A stretch of DNA of 64,000 bases, from positions 124,001 through 188,000 of the forward strand of contig NZ_FOYH01000003.1 of NCBI RefSeq assembly GCF_900116015.1, read 5' to 3'. A model generated the notes under the pieces. The model was not told where the DNA came from and ran no database searches. It saw only the letters and a list, made by a program, of their open reading frames with translations. Positions 17,198 through 24,731 of the stretch are shown one piece after another. How positions within the stretch are numbered: position 1 is the first letter of the stretch; every line of letters starts with the position of its first letter. The position numbers and the translations under genes are program-made. The stretch is from Enterobacter sp. kpr-6. Its GTDB lineage: Bacteria > Pseudomonadota > Gammaproteobacteria > Enterobacterales > Enterobacteriaceae.

Positions 17198-18910
17198 TTA
17201 TTCCAGCGCCAGCCGCTGATTCAGCGCATCAATCGCCGCGCGCCACTGCGCCTGCAACTGCGGCTTCTGGTGTTTCGGCTTACGCGCCAAATCCTCCGCC
17301 AGCTTTGCCTCAAGCTCAATCAACTCCGCCAGCCAGTCATCAGCATGACTGGCCGACGCAGCCGGTTTGCTCTCCTCCAGCGCTATCGGTTTATTTGCCT
17401 CGCCCAGCCGCGCAAACACCGCCTCTACGTCATGCCACTCCTGCAATTCCCCGTTCTCGACCAGCCAGAAGCGATTGCAACTGCTGGCGATCAGATCCCG
17501 GTCATGGCTGACCAGCAGCACGCCGCCGCTGAATTCCGTCAGCGTTTTTGCCAGCGCTTCTTTACCTTCCATATCCAGATGGTTGGTTGGCTCATCCAGC
17601 AGGAGCAGGGTAAAGCGCGCCAGCGACATGCCGACAAACAACAGCCGTGAGCGCTCGCCGCCGCTTAACGTGCTGACCTTTTGCCCGTGGCGGGCGAAAG
17701 CAAATCCGGCACCGATCAGCGCGCGTTTACGCACATCCGGCGACGGGGCGAACGGCTCCAGCGCGTCAAACAGGGTGGCGTCGTCGGGCAATTGTTCCAG
17801 CGTCTGATCGTAATAACCCGGCGTCACGCGGGGATGCAGAACCAGTCCCTCGCTGAGATTTTCCTGCTGGTAATGCTGCCAGATCAGCCGCAACAGCGAG
17901 GATTTTCCGCAGCCGTTGCGCCCCATCAGCGCCACCCGGTCACCGCTTTTCAGCCGAGCGAGCGGGGCGGTAAACAGCGGTGCAGCGTCAGCGGCAGGCG
18001 CGACCGGCAGATCGGTCAGTTCCAGCAGCCGGTCAGCCTGCAACGCATCGCCCTGCAAACTGAGCGTCCAGTGGCTGCCCGCGGTGACATCGGTTTGCGC
18101 GTCTTTCAGCCGTTCGATCTGTTTTTCCATCTGTTTGGCTTTGCGCGAGAGATCTTCGTTATCGTAAACCTGTCCCCAGGTTGCCAGCCGTTTCGCGCTG
18201 GCGGCGATGCGGTCGATCTCCTTTTGCTCCGCTTTTTGCCGTAAGGCATCGGCTTCATCTCGCTCCGTGAGCGCCTGACGCGCCCGCGAGCAGGGCAGCG
18301 TAAAGCTGTGCAGCGTCTGGTCGCGCAAGACCCAGGTGGTGTTCGTCACCGCATCCAGCAGCCGCGCGTCGTGGGACACCAGCACAAAGGTGCCGGACCA
18401 ACCCTGCAGGAACTGTTCAAGCCACAACAGCGTAGGCAGATCGAGGTGGTTGCTCGGTTCATCAAGCAGCAGCAGATCGGGATTGCGGATCAGCGCCCGC
18501 GCCAGCAGCAGCCGCGTATGCTGCCCGCCGCTGAGCGTCCCGGCCGTCAGATGCCACTCATCGGCACTGAAGCCCTGGCTTGCCAGCAATAACTCCGCCT
18601 GCCAGCGCAGGTTTTCATGCTCAGATGCGGGCAGTTGCGACAGTACCGCATCCAGCATCGTCACCGTGGCCAGACCGTCGGGTAAATGCTGTTCCACCCG
18701 CGCAAGCAGGCAGTGTCGGGCAGTGGAAAATACGCCGGAGGAGGGCGCAAGTGTGCCGTCCAGCACCTTTAGCAGGGTGCTTTTGCCGCAGCCGTTGTAA
18801 CCGATAAGGCCAATACGGTCGCCTTTTTTGACGGTAAAAGAGATATCGCGAAACAGCGAACCAAACGCCGTATCAACACGAAGGGATTGTGCAGTTAGTA
18901 ATGTGCTCAT
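17198..18910 (-). CDS. ABC-F family ATPase (translation factor type)
   Basis: 570-residue protein with two ABC domains and no membrane segments. First Walker A is GYNGCGKST at 37-45 with LSGGQHTRLLLARAL and LLLLDEPSNHLDL; the second has GRNGCGKSS, LSGGERSRLLFVGMSL and LLLLDEPTNHLD. The charged interdomain linker (AEQKEIDRIAASAKRL to QIERLKD) is the P-site tRNA interaction motif of ABC-F factors, and the C-terminus is a short coiled coil. It therefore probably acts on the ribosome, either as a translation factor or as an antibiotic-protection protein. It is none of EttA, Uup, YbiT or YheS as far as I can judge. A short ORF and stem-loops precede it. Confidence 0.88.
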   Translation of the reverse strand: MSTLLTAQSLRVDTAFGSLFRDISFTVKKGDRIGLIGYNGCGKSTLLKVLDGTLAPSSGVFSTARHCLLARVEQHLPDGLATVTMLDAVLSQLPASEHENLRWQAELLLASQGFSADEWHLTAGTLSGGQHTRLLLARALIRNPDLLLLDEPSNHLDLPTLLWLEQFLQGWSGTFVLVSHDARLLDAVTNTTWVLRDQTLHSFTLPCSRARQALTERDEADALRQKAEQKEIDRIAASAKRLATWGQVYDNEDLSRKAKQMEKQIERLKDAQTDVTAGSHWTLSLQGDALQADRLLELTDLPVAPAADAAPLFTAPLARLKSGDRVALMGRNGCGKSSLLRLIWQHYQQENLSEGLVLHPRVTPGYYDQTLEQLPDDATLFDALEPFAPSPDVRKRALIGAGFAFARHGQKVSTLSGGERSRLLFVGMSLARFTLLLLDEPTNHLDMEGKEALAKTLTEFSGGVLLVSHDRDLIASSCNRFWLVENGELQEWHDVEAVFARLGEANKPIALEESKPAASASHADDWLAELIELEAKLAEDLARKPKHQKPQLQAQWRAAIDALNQRLALE

Positions 18911-19050
18911 TGCTTACTCAAGAGTTACTGGCACGTGTGTGCCTCGTCAAACATCGCTGACGATAACCCGGTAAGCCCGAGGGAAGGGATTCAGATGATA
19001 GCTTCGCTCAAGCTTCAGTTATCGCAGCACGATACCGATAACGCTTGAGC
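18908..19050 (-). promoter_or_regulatory. Attenuator-like structured leader of the ABC-F gene
   Basis: Minus-strand RNA between the short ORF and the ABC-F start. Stem 1: 19043-19050 with 19006-19013 (8 pairs) stacked on 19036-19042 with 19018-19024 (7 pairs), four-base bulge, covering the last third of the short ORF. Alternative stem: 19010-19014 with 19000-19004, excluded by stem 1. Further hairpins at 18944-18963 (TCGTCA/TGACGA) and 18930-18943 (GGCAC/GTGCC). The ABC-F ribosome-binding region reads CTTGAG (18917-18922) and could pair with the CTCAAG of stem 1. Confidence 0.5.
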
Positions 19051-19102
19051 AGTGGCGATCGCCAAAGTGATGTGAATAGATAAACAATTCACAGCGCAAC
19101 AT
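19019..19102 (-). CDS. Putative 27-residue leader peptide upstream of ABC-F gene
   Basis: Short ORF beginning MLRCELFIYSHHFGD and ending GIVLR. Its ATG (19100-19102) is preceded by AAGGAGG with a 6-base gap, by far the best ribosome-binding site in the region and stronger than that of the ABC-F gene itself. Its last third forms one arm of a 15-pair interrupted stem. The layout resembles leader peptides that control antibiotic-resistance ABC-F genes by ribosome stalling. I do not recognise the peptide, and whether it is translated is not shown. Confidence 0.55.
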   Translation of the reverse strand: MLRCELFIYSHHFGDRHCSSVIGIVLR

Positions 19103-19169
19103 AATTAACCTCCTTTTTTATTTGAATGGTGAATGAATTGAGTGAGTGTAACACTGTATTTGCCAGAAT

Positions 19170-19235
19170 GCCCGGCGGAGCGAGGCTTGCCGGGCCTACC
19201 AGAGTTTGTAGGCCGGGTAAGTCTCGTCACCCGGC
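19170..19235. repeat. REP/BIME element
   Basis: Two REP-like palindromes in inverted arrangement: 19170-19195 (GCCCGG...CCGGGC) and 19212-19235 (GCCGGGTAAG...CACCCGGC), joined by a segment that includes GGCCTAC/GTAGGCC. It lies downstream of the last gene of the catabolic operon, just before the ABC-F leader. Confidence 0.8.
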
Positions 19236-19241
19236 ATGAAC

Positions 19242-19895
19242 TTAACGTTCAGTTTGTGTTTTCAGCCAGCGGATACCGCTTTCCGGTGAGGTCAGCACCG
19301 GGACAGGCGGGGTGGGCAACTGCTGAAGCACCCGCGCCATTGACGCCTGCGCCAGCATCACTACGTCGCTTTCGGCAAAGGTGCGTTGCAGACCCTCAGC
19401 GACAATGCGGTCGTGCGTCGCCATGTCACCCCTGAGCAGCGCGTGGAAAGCTTCTTCCATCAGTAACGAGGTGATCTCAAGGCTTTTCCCGCTTTCCTGT
19501 GCTTTGCGTTCAACAAAAGCCAGAGTCGGTGCAAGGGTGGTGGCGACGGTGGCCAGCACGGCGATCCGCCCGCCCCGTGCAATGGCGTCATCGACCATTG
19601 CGCTGTCGATACGCGCGAGTTGCAGCGGTGTCATAAACTGGCAGCTTTCTACCGCAGTGCCGATGGAGGAACAGGCGGTCATAAAGATCGCGCAGCCTGC
19701 TTTTTCGGCAACCTGCACGTAACCTGCGATACGGGCGGCGATGTCCGGGGTAACGCCACCGGCTTTCATCACCTCTTTGATCATCGAATCTTCAACAATG
19801 TGCATCACATCGGCCTGCGGCATGATGTCACCGCTCAACTGCTGCATGACCGGCAGCGTGGCAGCGCTGGTATGGAAAAGGGCGACTTTTTTCAT
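19242..19895 (-). CDS. Aspartate/glutamate racemase-family protein
   Basis: 217-residue protein of the Asp/Glu/hydantoin racemase fold. The first conserved cysteine region reads FMTACSSIGTAVE; in place of the second catalytic cysteine there is no clear Cys (VVMLAQASMAR), so a two-base racemase mechanism is doubtful. Related proteins act as arylmalonate decarboxylase- or isomerase-like enzymes on hydroxy acids. It is the last gene of the operon, its start overlapping the GlcG-like gene's stop by four bases. Function in the pathway not resolved. Confidence 0.75.
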   Translation of the reverse strand: MKKVALFHTSAATLPVMQQLSGDIMPQADVMHIVEDSMIKEVMKAGGVTPDIAARIAGYVQVAEKAGCAIFMTACSSIGTAVESCQFMTPLQLARIDSAMVDDAIARGGRIAVLATVATTLAPTLAFVERKAQESGKSLEITSLLMEEAFHALLRGDMATHDRIVAEGLQRTFAESDVVMLAQASMARVLQQLPTPPVPVLTSPESGIRWLKTQTER

Positions 19896-20308
19896 TTTGA
19901 CTCCTCACTAAGAAAGGCCGCGACGCTCGCCGCCGCATCATGATCTTCCTGGGCTGATAGCCCGCCCACCGCCACCGCGCCAATACATACGCCGTCCACC
20001 AGCAGAGGGATACCACCCGGCAGAGCGGTGAAGCGGGCATCGCCAAAGTAGCCAATCTCCAGTTGCTCTTTTTGCAGGCGGGCTAAAAACGCCTGGGTGG
20101 TGCAGCCGAGCCGACTGCTGGTGCGCGCTTTGCGCTGCGTCAGTTCGATAGTCAACAGCTTCGCGTTGTCCATCCGCGCAAAGCTCAACAGCTCGCCGCT
20201 GGCATCGCACACCGCCACGCTGAGCGGTCTGCCGTTGTAGTGGTTTTGCGCCAGATCGAGGGCAAACCGGACCGCCCGTTGCGCCTGCGCTGAAGTTAAT
20301 GAAGGCAT
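19892..20308 (-). CDS. GlcG/HbpS-like protein
   Basis: 138-residue protein of the heme-degrading HbpS/GlcG family (DUF336). Typical features: ALDLAQNHYNGRPLSVAVCDASGELLSFARMD at the N-terminus and a C-terminal GGIPLLVDGVCIGAVAVGG. Members accompany catabolic operons (glc, pdu) without a settled biochemical role. Start 20308 fits the family N-terminus; AAGGATAAC precedes it. It follows the BASS gene by four bases and overlaps the racemase-like gene. Confidence 0.82.
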   Translation of the reverse strand: MPSLTSAQAQRAVRFALDLAQNHYNGRPLSVAVCDASGELLSFARMDNAKLLTIELTQRKARTSSRLGCTTQAFLARLQKEQLEIGYFGDARFTALPGGIPLLVDGVCIGAVAVGGLSAQEDHDAAASVAAFLSEESK

Positions 20309-20312
20309 GTTG

Positions 20313-21659
20313 TTATCCTTTTGAAAGTTGCTCAGTAGAAACAGGTGCGTCGCCGACGGTGGCTTCACGCTGCGCTTTGCGGGCATCTTTTTTACGCCAG
20401 TAGTTCGCCAGCAGAGAACCGCTTACATTGCCGAGTGGGGTCATGACGGCGGAGGCGAGTCCGACAGTCGCCAGTTTGCCCATAGCAGCGGCCAGCCCGG
20501 ACGCCATCCCGCCGTTTTGCAGTCCTACTTCAAAGGCGACGGTGCGCGCCGACTGAACGTCCATGCGGAAGATCCAGCGGCTCATCAGATAGCCAATAAA
20601 GAAACCGCCGAGGTTATGTAACAGCATGGCGAAGCAGAGCAGGAAGCCGACCTGCATCAGGTTGTCGCGCCCGGCGGCCGCGGCGGTGGTCGTGAAGAAA
20701 ATGATGCCGATCATCGAGACCGTCGGCATGTATTTCTGCACATTTGGAGAGCGGGAATACAGCCAGTTGTAAAACAGCGCCCAGACAATGCCACCCGCCG
20801 CGAAGTTAGTCACGACGCCATACATTTGCGCATCTGCACTGGCGGTACCGAACAGCGTGTCCCAGCCGCCTGCCAGCATAAAGATCAGCCAGAGCGCGCA
20901 CAGCGCGGCGATCCCCTGCACAATCCGGCGGCCCTGCACGCTGGCGTAAGTTTTCAGGTAGTCGTGCAGGATCGCAGCACCGATCGGGATCAGCACGATC
21001 TTCACCACATCCATGATCATGGCGGTGAGCTTAATGTCGATCATCGATCCCGCCAGCAGATTCACCCACAACGGCGTCATGACCGTGGCGGCAAGCGTGG
21101 AGACGGCTGCGATGGAGACCGCCAGCGCAAGGTTAGCGTTGGCGATGTACACCATCACCGTGGAAGACAACCCGCTCGGGCATGCGCCTATTAACAGAAT
21201 GCCCACCGCCACCTCGGGCGGAAAATCAAACAGTAAGGTCAGGCTAAAGCCCAGCAGCGGCATGATCAGGAAGTGACAGAATGTGCCGACAAATACCGCC
21301 CACGGCATTTTTGCCACGTCGATAAAATCCTGAATGGTGAGCTTGGTGCCCATGCTGAACATGGTGGCCTGGATGATCAAAAAGACGATCCATTTGTGGG
21401 TGATGTTAAACCCGCCCCAGACGATCAGATCGGTGGAGTAGATCATCGCCGCGACGAAACCCGCGATGATCCACAGGGTGAACTGGTAACTGCGCAGCGC
21501 GGGCCAGTGCCCGGCTCCGACGGCAAATCCAGCGGTGAGCATCACCAGCCCTGCATGCCACAGGGCGGGCGTTTGCAACACGCCGCCGAGTACCGCCAGT
21601 ACAGCCCCGGCGCAACTGACGCCCAGTCCGGCTTTAGAAATAAGATTTCTTACGGTCAT
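20313..21659 (-). CDS. Bile acid:sodium symporter (BASS) family transporter
   Basis: Membrane transporter of 448 residues, longer than typical BASS proteins (about 310) because of an N-terminal hydrophobic region of about 90 residues before the conserved QATMFSMGTKLTIQDF. The family signatures GACPSGLSSTVMVYIANANLALAVSIA and FEVGLQNGGMASGLA are present. It probably imports the organic acid used by this operon, sodium-coupled. Starts two bases after the BKACE stop. Confidence 0.85.
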   Translation of the reverse strand: MTVRNLISKAGLGVSCAGAVLAVLGGVLQTPALWHAGLVMLTAGFAVGAGHWPALRSYQFTLWIIAGFVAAMIYSTDLIVWGGFNITHKWIVFLIIQATMFSMGTKLTIQDFIDVAKMPWAVFVGTFCHFLIMPLLGFSLTLLFDFPPEVAVGILLIGACPSGLSSTVMVYIANANLALAVSIAAVSTLAATVMTPLWVNLLAGSMIDIKLTAMIMDVVKIVLIPIGAAILHDYLKTYASVQGRRIVQGIAALCALWLIFMLAGGWDTLFGTASADAQMYGVVTNFAAGGIVWALFYNWLYSRSPNVQKYMPTVSMIGIIFFTTTAAAAGRDNLMQVGFLLCFAMLLHNLGGFFIGYLMSRWIFRMDVQSARTVAFEVGLQNGGMASGLAAAMGKLATVGLASAVMTPLGNVSGSLLANYWRKKDARKAQREATVGDAPVSTEQLSKG

Positions 21660-21661
21660 GA

Positions 21662-22483
21662 TTAATTCCTCTGTGACACACGGGCGGGAATATTGAGCAT
21701 TTGCCGGGCGACAGCAGGCGTGGCGACGGTTTTATCCATGCTGCGAATAAGCGTTGCCAGCTTTTCAACCAGTAAATAATTACGCTCCACGCGATCGCGA
21801 ACATTAATAAAATAGCTGTCTTCAAAACCGATACGCACTTCACAGGCACCCATGCCGATCGCCGCGCCGATAATATCGAAATTACCGCGTCCGAAATGGG
21901 TAATTCCCCACAGCGCATCGCGCGGGATCATGCTGCGCAGGGCAATTAAAGCATCAACAGTGGCAGGGGAACTGCCGCGATGACCTAAGACGATATTAAA
22001 CAGCAGCGGCTGGCGGAAATTAATTTGTTGCTGAAGCGCGAGAATATTATTAATCATGCCAATTTCGAAGACTTCAAATTCAGGCACGATATCGCGCTCA
22101 ACAATATGTCGGGCGCTATATTCCACGTCCGGCGTCGGGTTAAAATAGACCGCGTCACCAAGATTCACCGAACCGACATTAAGCGAGGCCATTTCCACCC
22201 CGGTGCAGACCAGCGGAGCACAGCGCTGCTCAATGTTCATAGACGAGACGCCGCCGGTCGAGGCCTGAATAATCAGATCCGACTTCGCCATCACCGCCTG
22301 AATCGTGGCGTTGAAATCGGTGGTGTCCGGGGTCAGGCGTCCTTTTTTATCGCGCACATGTAAATGCACGATGGCGGCACCATATTCAACGCAGGCGAGT
22401 ATTTCCTGCGACAGTTCGTCCGGTTCGACGCGCGGGCAGTCCGCGGCGACCGGGGCCAGTGAAATAATCACGTTGTCCGACAT
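21662..22483 (-). CDS. BKACE (beta-keto acid cleavage enzyme, DUF849)
   Basis: 273-residue TIM-barrel enzyme of the 3-keto-5-aminohexanoate cleavage family. Zn ligands are visible as H40-L-H42 in VHLHVRDKKGRL. These enzymes condense a beta-keto acid with acetyl-CoA to give acetoacetate and a new acyl-CoA. Specificity residues cannot be assigned by eye. GAGGAAT-type Shine-Dalgarno precedes ATG 22483. In this operon it could clear a beta-keto acid formed from the tetronate-type substrate. Confidence 0.88.
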   Translation of the reverse strand: MSDNVIISLAPVAADCPRVEPDELSQEILACVEYGAAIVHLHVRDKKGRLTPDTTDFNATIQAVMAKSDLIIQASTGGVSSMNIEQRCAPLVCTGVEMASLNVGSVNLGDAVYFNPTPDVEYSARHIVERDIVPEFEVFEIGMINNILALQQQINFRQPLLFNIVLGHRGSSPATVDALIALRSMIPRDALWGITHFGRGNFDIIGAAIGMGACEVRIGFEDSYFINVRDRVERNYLLVEKLATLIRSMDKTVATPAVARQMLNIPARVSQRN

Positions 22484-22515
22484 AGTATTCCTCCGGGTAA
22501 GAGTTTTTATTTTTA

Positions 22516-23289
22516 TTAAAGGTAAGGTGTTATCCAGTCCATATTACTGGGAGAGTCTGAAGGGTGATATTCGCATCCCACCCAGCCCTGATAATCCAGT
22601 TGATTAATTAATGTAAGTATCCGCGCATCATTCAGTTCACCGCTGCCGGGTTCATTGCGACCCGGTACGGATGCGATCTGATAATGACGGGTTATAGCCT
22701 GATAACGCCGGATATTATTAATGACGTTGCCGTGCATTTTCTGACAGTGGTAAATATCAAATTGCAGGCCAATATTCTCTCTGGCGGTATCATGAATAAT
22801 ATTCTGCGCCAGCAGAAAACTATTCACAAAATAGCCTGGCATATCTTCACTGTTTAAAGGTTCGATCACTACCTCGATATTAAACGCGGCGAAAACGTCA
22901 CAGGCGTTACGCAGCCGGGTAATGAGCAGGGCATATTGCTCGTCAAACGGCATCTCATTAAGCCGCAGCCCACTCATAACGTGAATGCGGGAGCAGTTCA
23001 GCGCCCTGGCGTATTCCGCCGCCACCGCTATGCTCTGACGAAAATCCGCCTCGCGCCCAGGCAGCGCCGCCAGCCCGCGTTCGCCCTGGTCCCAGTCTCC
23101 GGCTGGCGCGTTCATCAGGGCCACAGGCAGCGCCGTTTCACGCGACAGCGCACAGAGCTGAGCTAACGAATGCTGCCAGAGAAACAGTCCCTCGACGCCG
23201 TGAAATCCCGCGTCGCGTGCGGCATAAAATCGCGCGTCGATCGGCACATCGCGGTACAGCCAGTCCAGATTAGCGGCCAGTCTGAGCAT
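22516..23289 (-). CDS. otnI: 2-oxo-tetronate isomerase OtnI (Hyi-like)
   Basis: 257-residue TIM-barrel isomerase of the hydroxypyruvate isomerase family. Metal-site acids are visible in VVIEPLNSEDMPGYF, GLQFDIYHCQ and the C-terminal GWVGCEYHPSD. OtnI converts 2-oxo- to 3-oxo-tetronate. Start 23289 is used because the family begins just there (MLRLAANLDWLY); it overlaps the DeoR regulator end by 20 bases. Together with OtnC and OtnK it makes a complete tetronate pathway apart from a dehydrogenase, which is not present. Confidence 0.87.
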   Translation of the reverse strand: MLRLAANLDWLYRDVPIDARFYAARDAGFHGVEGLFLWQHSLAQLCALSRETALPVALMNAPAGDWDQGERGLAALPGREADFRQSIAVAAEYARALNCSRIHVMSGLRLNEMPFDEQYALLITRLRNACDVFAAFNIEVVIEPLNSEDMPGYFVNSFLLAQNIIHDTARENIGLQFDIYHCQKMHGNVINNIRRYQAITRHYQIASVPGRNEPGSGELNDARILTLINQLDYQGWVGCEYHPSDSPSNMDWITPYL

Positions 23290-24076
23290 GACTGGCCTCC
23301 TTGCCGCTGTTGACCAGATGCAGTTTGACGCCTTTTTCACCGATGGCCGTTTGCGCGGCGGGCAGGAGGGCATCATCAGAAATAATGTCGGTCAGTTGCT
23401 CCAGATCGCAGATATGGAACAGGCCATATTTGCCGAATTTGCTGCTGTCTGATACCAGCACCCGGCGGCGCGACACCTTCAGCACGGCTTCTTTAACCGA
23501 CGCTTTGCCTTCGCTCGGCGTGGACATGCCGCGCTCCACGTCCCAGGAGGAGGAGCTTAAAAACGCCACGTCGATATTCAGCGTCTGCAAAAAACCGGCG
23601 GCGCTTTTGCCGACGCAGGAACGGTTACGCTGATCCACCAGTCCGCCGGTGTGATACAGCGAGATGTGCGGCATATCCATCAGATAGTGACTGATGGAAA
23701 AATCGTTGGTCACTACCGTCAGGTTAAAGCAGTGGCTGGCCGCCACTGCTTTGGCGACTTCAAACAGTGAAGTCCCGGCGTCGAGATAGAGCGTCTGGCC
23801 GGGTTCAATCAGCAGCGCTGCCAGCTCGCCCATTCGCCGCTTAATGTCATGGCGAAGCTCGGCTTTCTCCCGCCACGGCAGCTCCATTTTCAGCAGATTG
23901 TTGAGTTTCACGCCGCCGTTAATGGCGACGATTTTCCCTTCCTCCTCCAGCGTCTGGATATCCCGGCGCACGGTCATGTGCGAGACGTTCATCAGCTCCG
24001 CCAGTTCATTAAAGGAAGCCACATTCTTCTCGTGCACGTAGCGGTAAATAAAATCACGACGTTGTTCCGGGATCAT
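23270..24076 (-). CDS. DeoR-family transcriptional regulator
   Basis: 268-residue regulator with the DeoR HTH at the N-terminus (IPEQRRDFIYRYVHEKNVASFNELAELMNVSHMTVRRDI) and a sugar-phosphate sensor domain (LYLDAGTSLFEVAK). It is the third gene of the operon it probably controls, lying between otnC and otnI, so it is likely autoregulated. The ligand may be a phosphorylated tetronate. Candidate binding sites are the inverted repeats upstream of otnK. Confidence 0.87.
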   Translation of the reverse strand: MIPEQRRDFIYRYVHEKNVASFNELAELMNVSHMTVRRDIQTLEEEGKIVAINGGVKLNNLLKMELPWREKAELRHDIKRRMGELAALLIEPGQTLYLDAGTSLFEVAKAVAASHCFNLTVVTNDFSISHYLMDMPHISLYHTGGLVDQRNRSCVGKSAAGFLQTLNIDVAFLSSSSWDVERGMSTPSEGKASVKEAVLKVSRRRVLVSDSSKFGKYGLFHICDLEQLTDIISDDALLPAAQTAIGEKGVKLHLVNSGKEASHAQTGR

Positions 24077-24086
24077 GCGTGGCTCC

Positions 24087-24731
24087 TCAGGGGCGATAGA
24101 CCTGTTGCAGTTCGGCGATGGCTTCCGCGGTGAGCGGCACGTAGCCCAGCGGTTTCAGGGTCAGCCAGATGCGCGCGCTGTCTTCCAGTTCTTCCATGTT
24201 AAATACCGCTTCGCGCAGGGTTTTACCGCTGACCACCGGGCCATGATTTGCCAGCAGCGCCGCCGTGCGGTCCGGGGCGATTTCGGCGAGGGCGTGCGCA
24301 ATGTTGTCGTGGCCGGGGCGAAAATAGGGCAGCAGCGGCAACTGGCCGACGCGCATGACATAGTAGGGCGTCAGCGGCGGCAGGCAGTTGGCGGGCGTTT
24401 CACACGGCAGACAGGAGAGGGCCGTCAGCCACGGTGAGTGCAGATGTACCACCGCACCACACGACGGGCGATGGCGGTACCAGGCCATGTGCATCGGCAC
24501 CTCTTTCGACGGTTTTTCGCCGTCGATATGCAGACCGTCGGCATCCAGACGGCTTAAGGTTTCAGGCTTAAGCTCGCCGAGGCAGGAATTAGTCGGCGTC
24601 ACCAGATAGCCGCCGTCCGGCAGACGAACACTGATATTGCCCGATCCGCCACTGCTGTAACCCCGGTTAAACAGCGATGCGCCGTAATGCACCAGTTGTT
24701 CACGCAGTTGATACTCGGTTATCCCGCTCAT
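24087..24731 (-). CDS. otnC: 3-oxo-tetronate 4-phosphate decarboxylase OtnC
   Basis: 214-residue class II aldolase/adducin-family enzyme. Active-site elements: E77 in SKEVPMH, zinc ligands H96 and H98 in VVHLHSPW and a C-terminal histidine in LLANHGPVV. It decarboxylates 3-oxo-tetronate 4-phosphate to dihydroxyacetone phosphate. Overlaps the otnK stop by four bases, so it is translationally coupled to the kinase. Confidence 0.9.
   Translation of the reverse strand: MSGITEYQLREQLVHYGASLFNRGYSSGGSGNISVRLPDGGYLVTPTNSCLGELKPETLSRLDADGLHIDGEKPSKEVPMHMAWYRHRPSCGAVVHLHSPWLTALSCLPCETPANCLPPLTPYYVMRVGQLPLLPYFRPGHDNIAHALAEIAPDRTAALLANHGPVVSGKTLREAVFNMEELEDSARIWLTLKPLGYVPLTAEAIAELQQVYRP

Noticed and set aside
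16933-17511. 192-codon plus-strand ORF rich in HPHP and PLPEGEG
   Set aside because: It reads through repeat island A and then antisense to the ABC-F gene. The low-complexity Pro/Glu peptide is simply the translation of the CCCTCACCC repeats.
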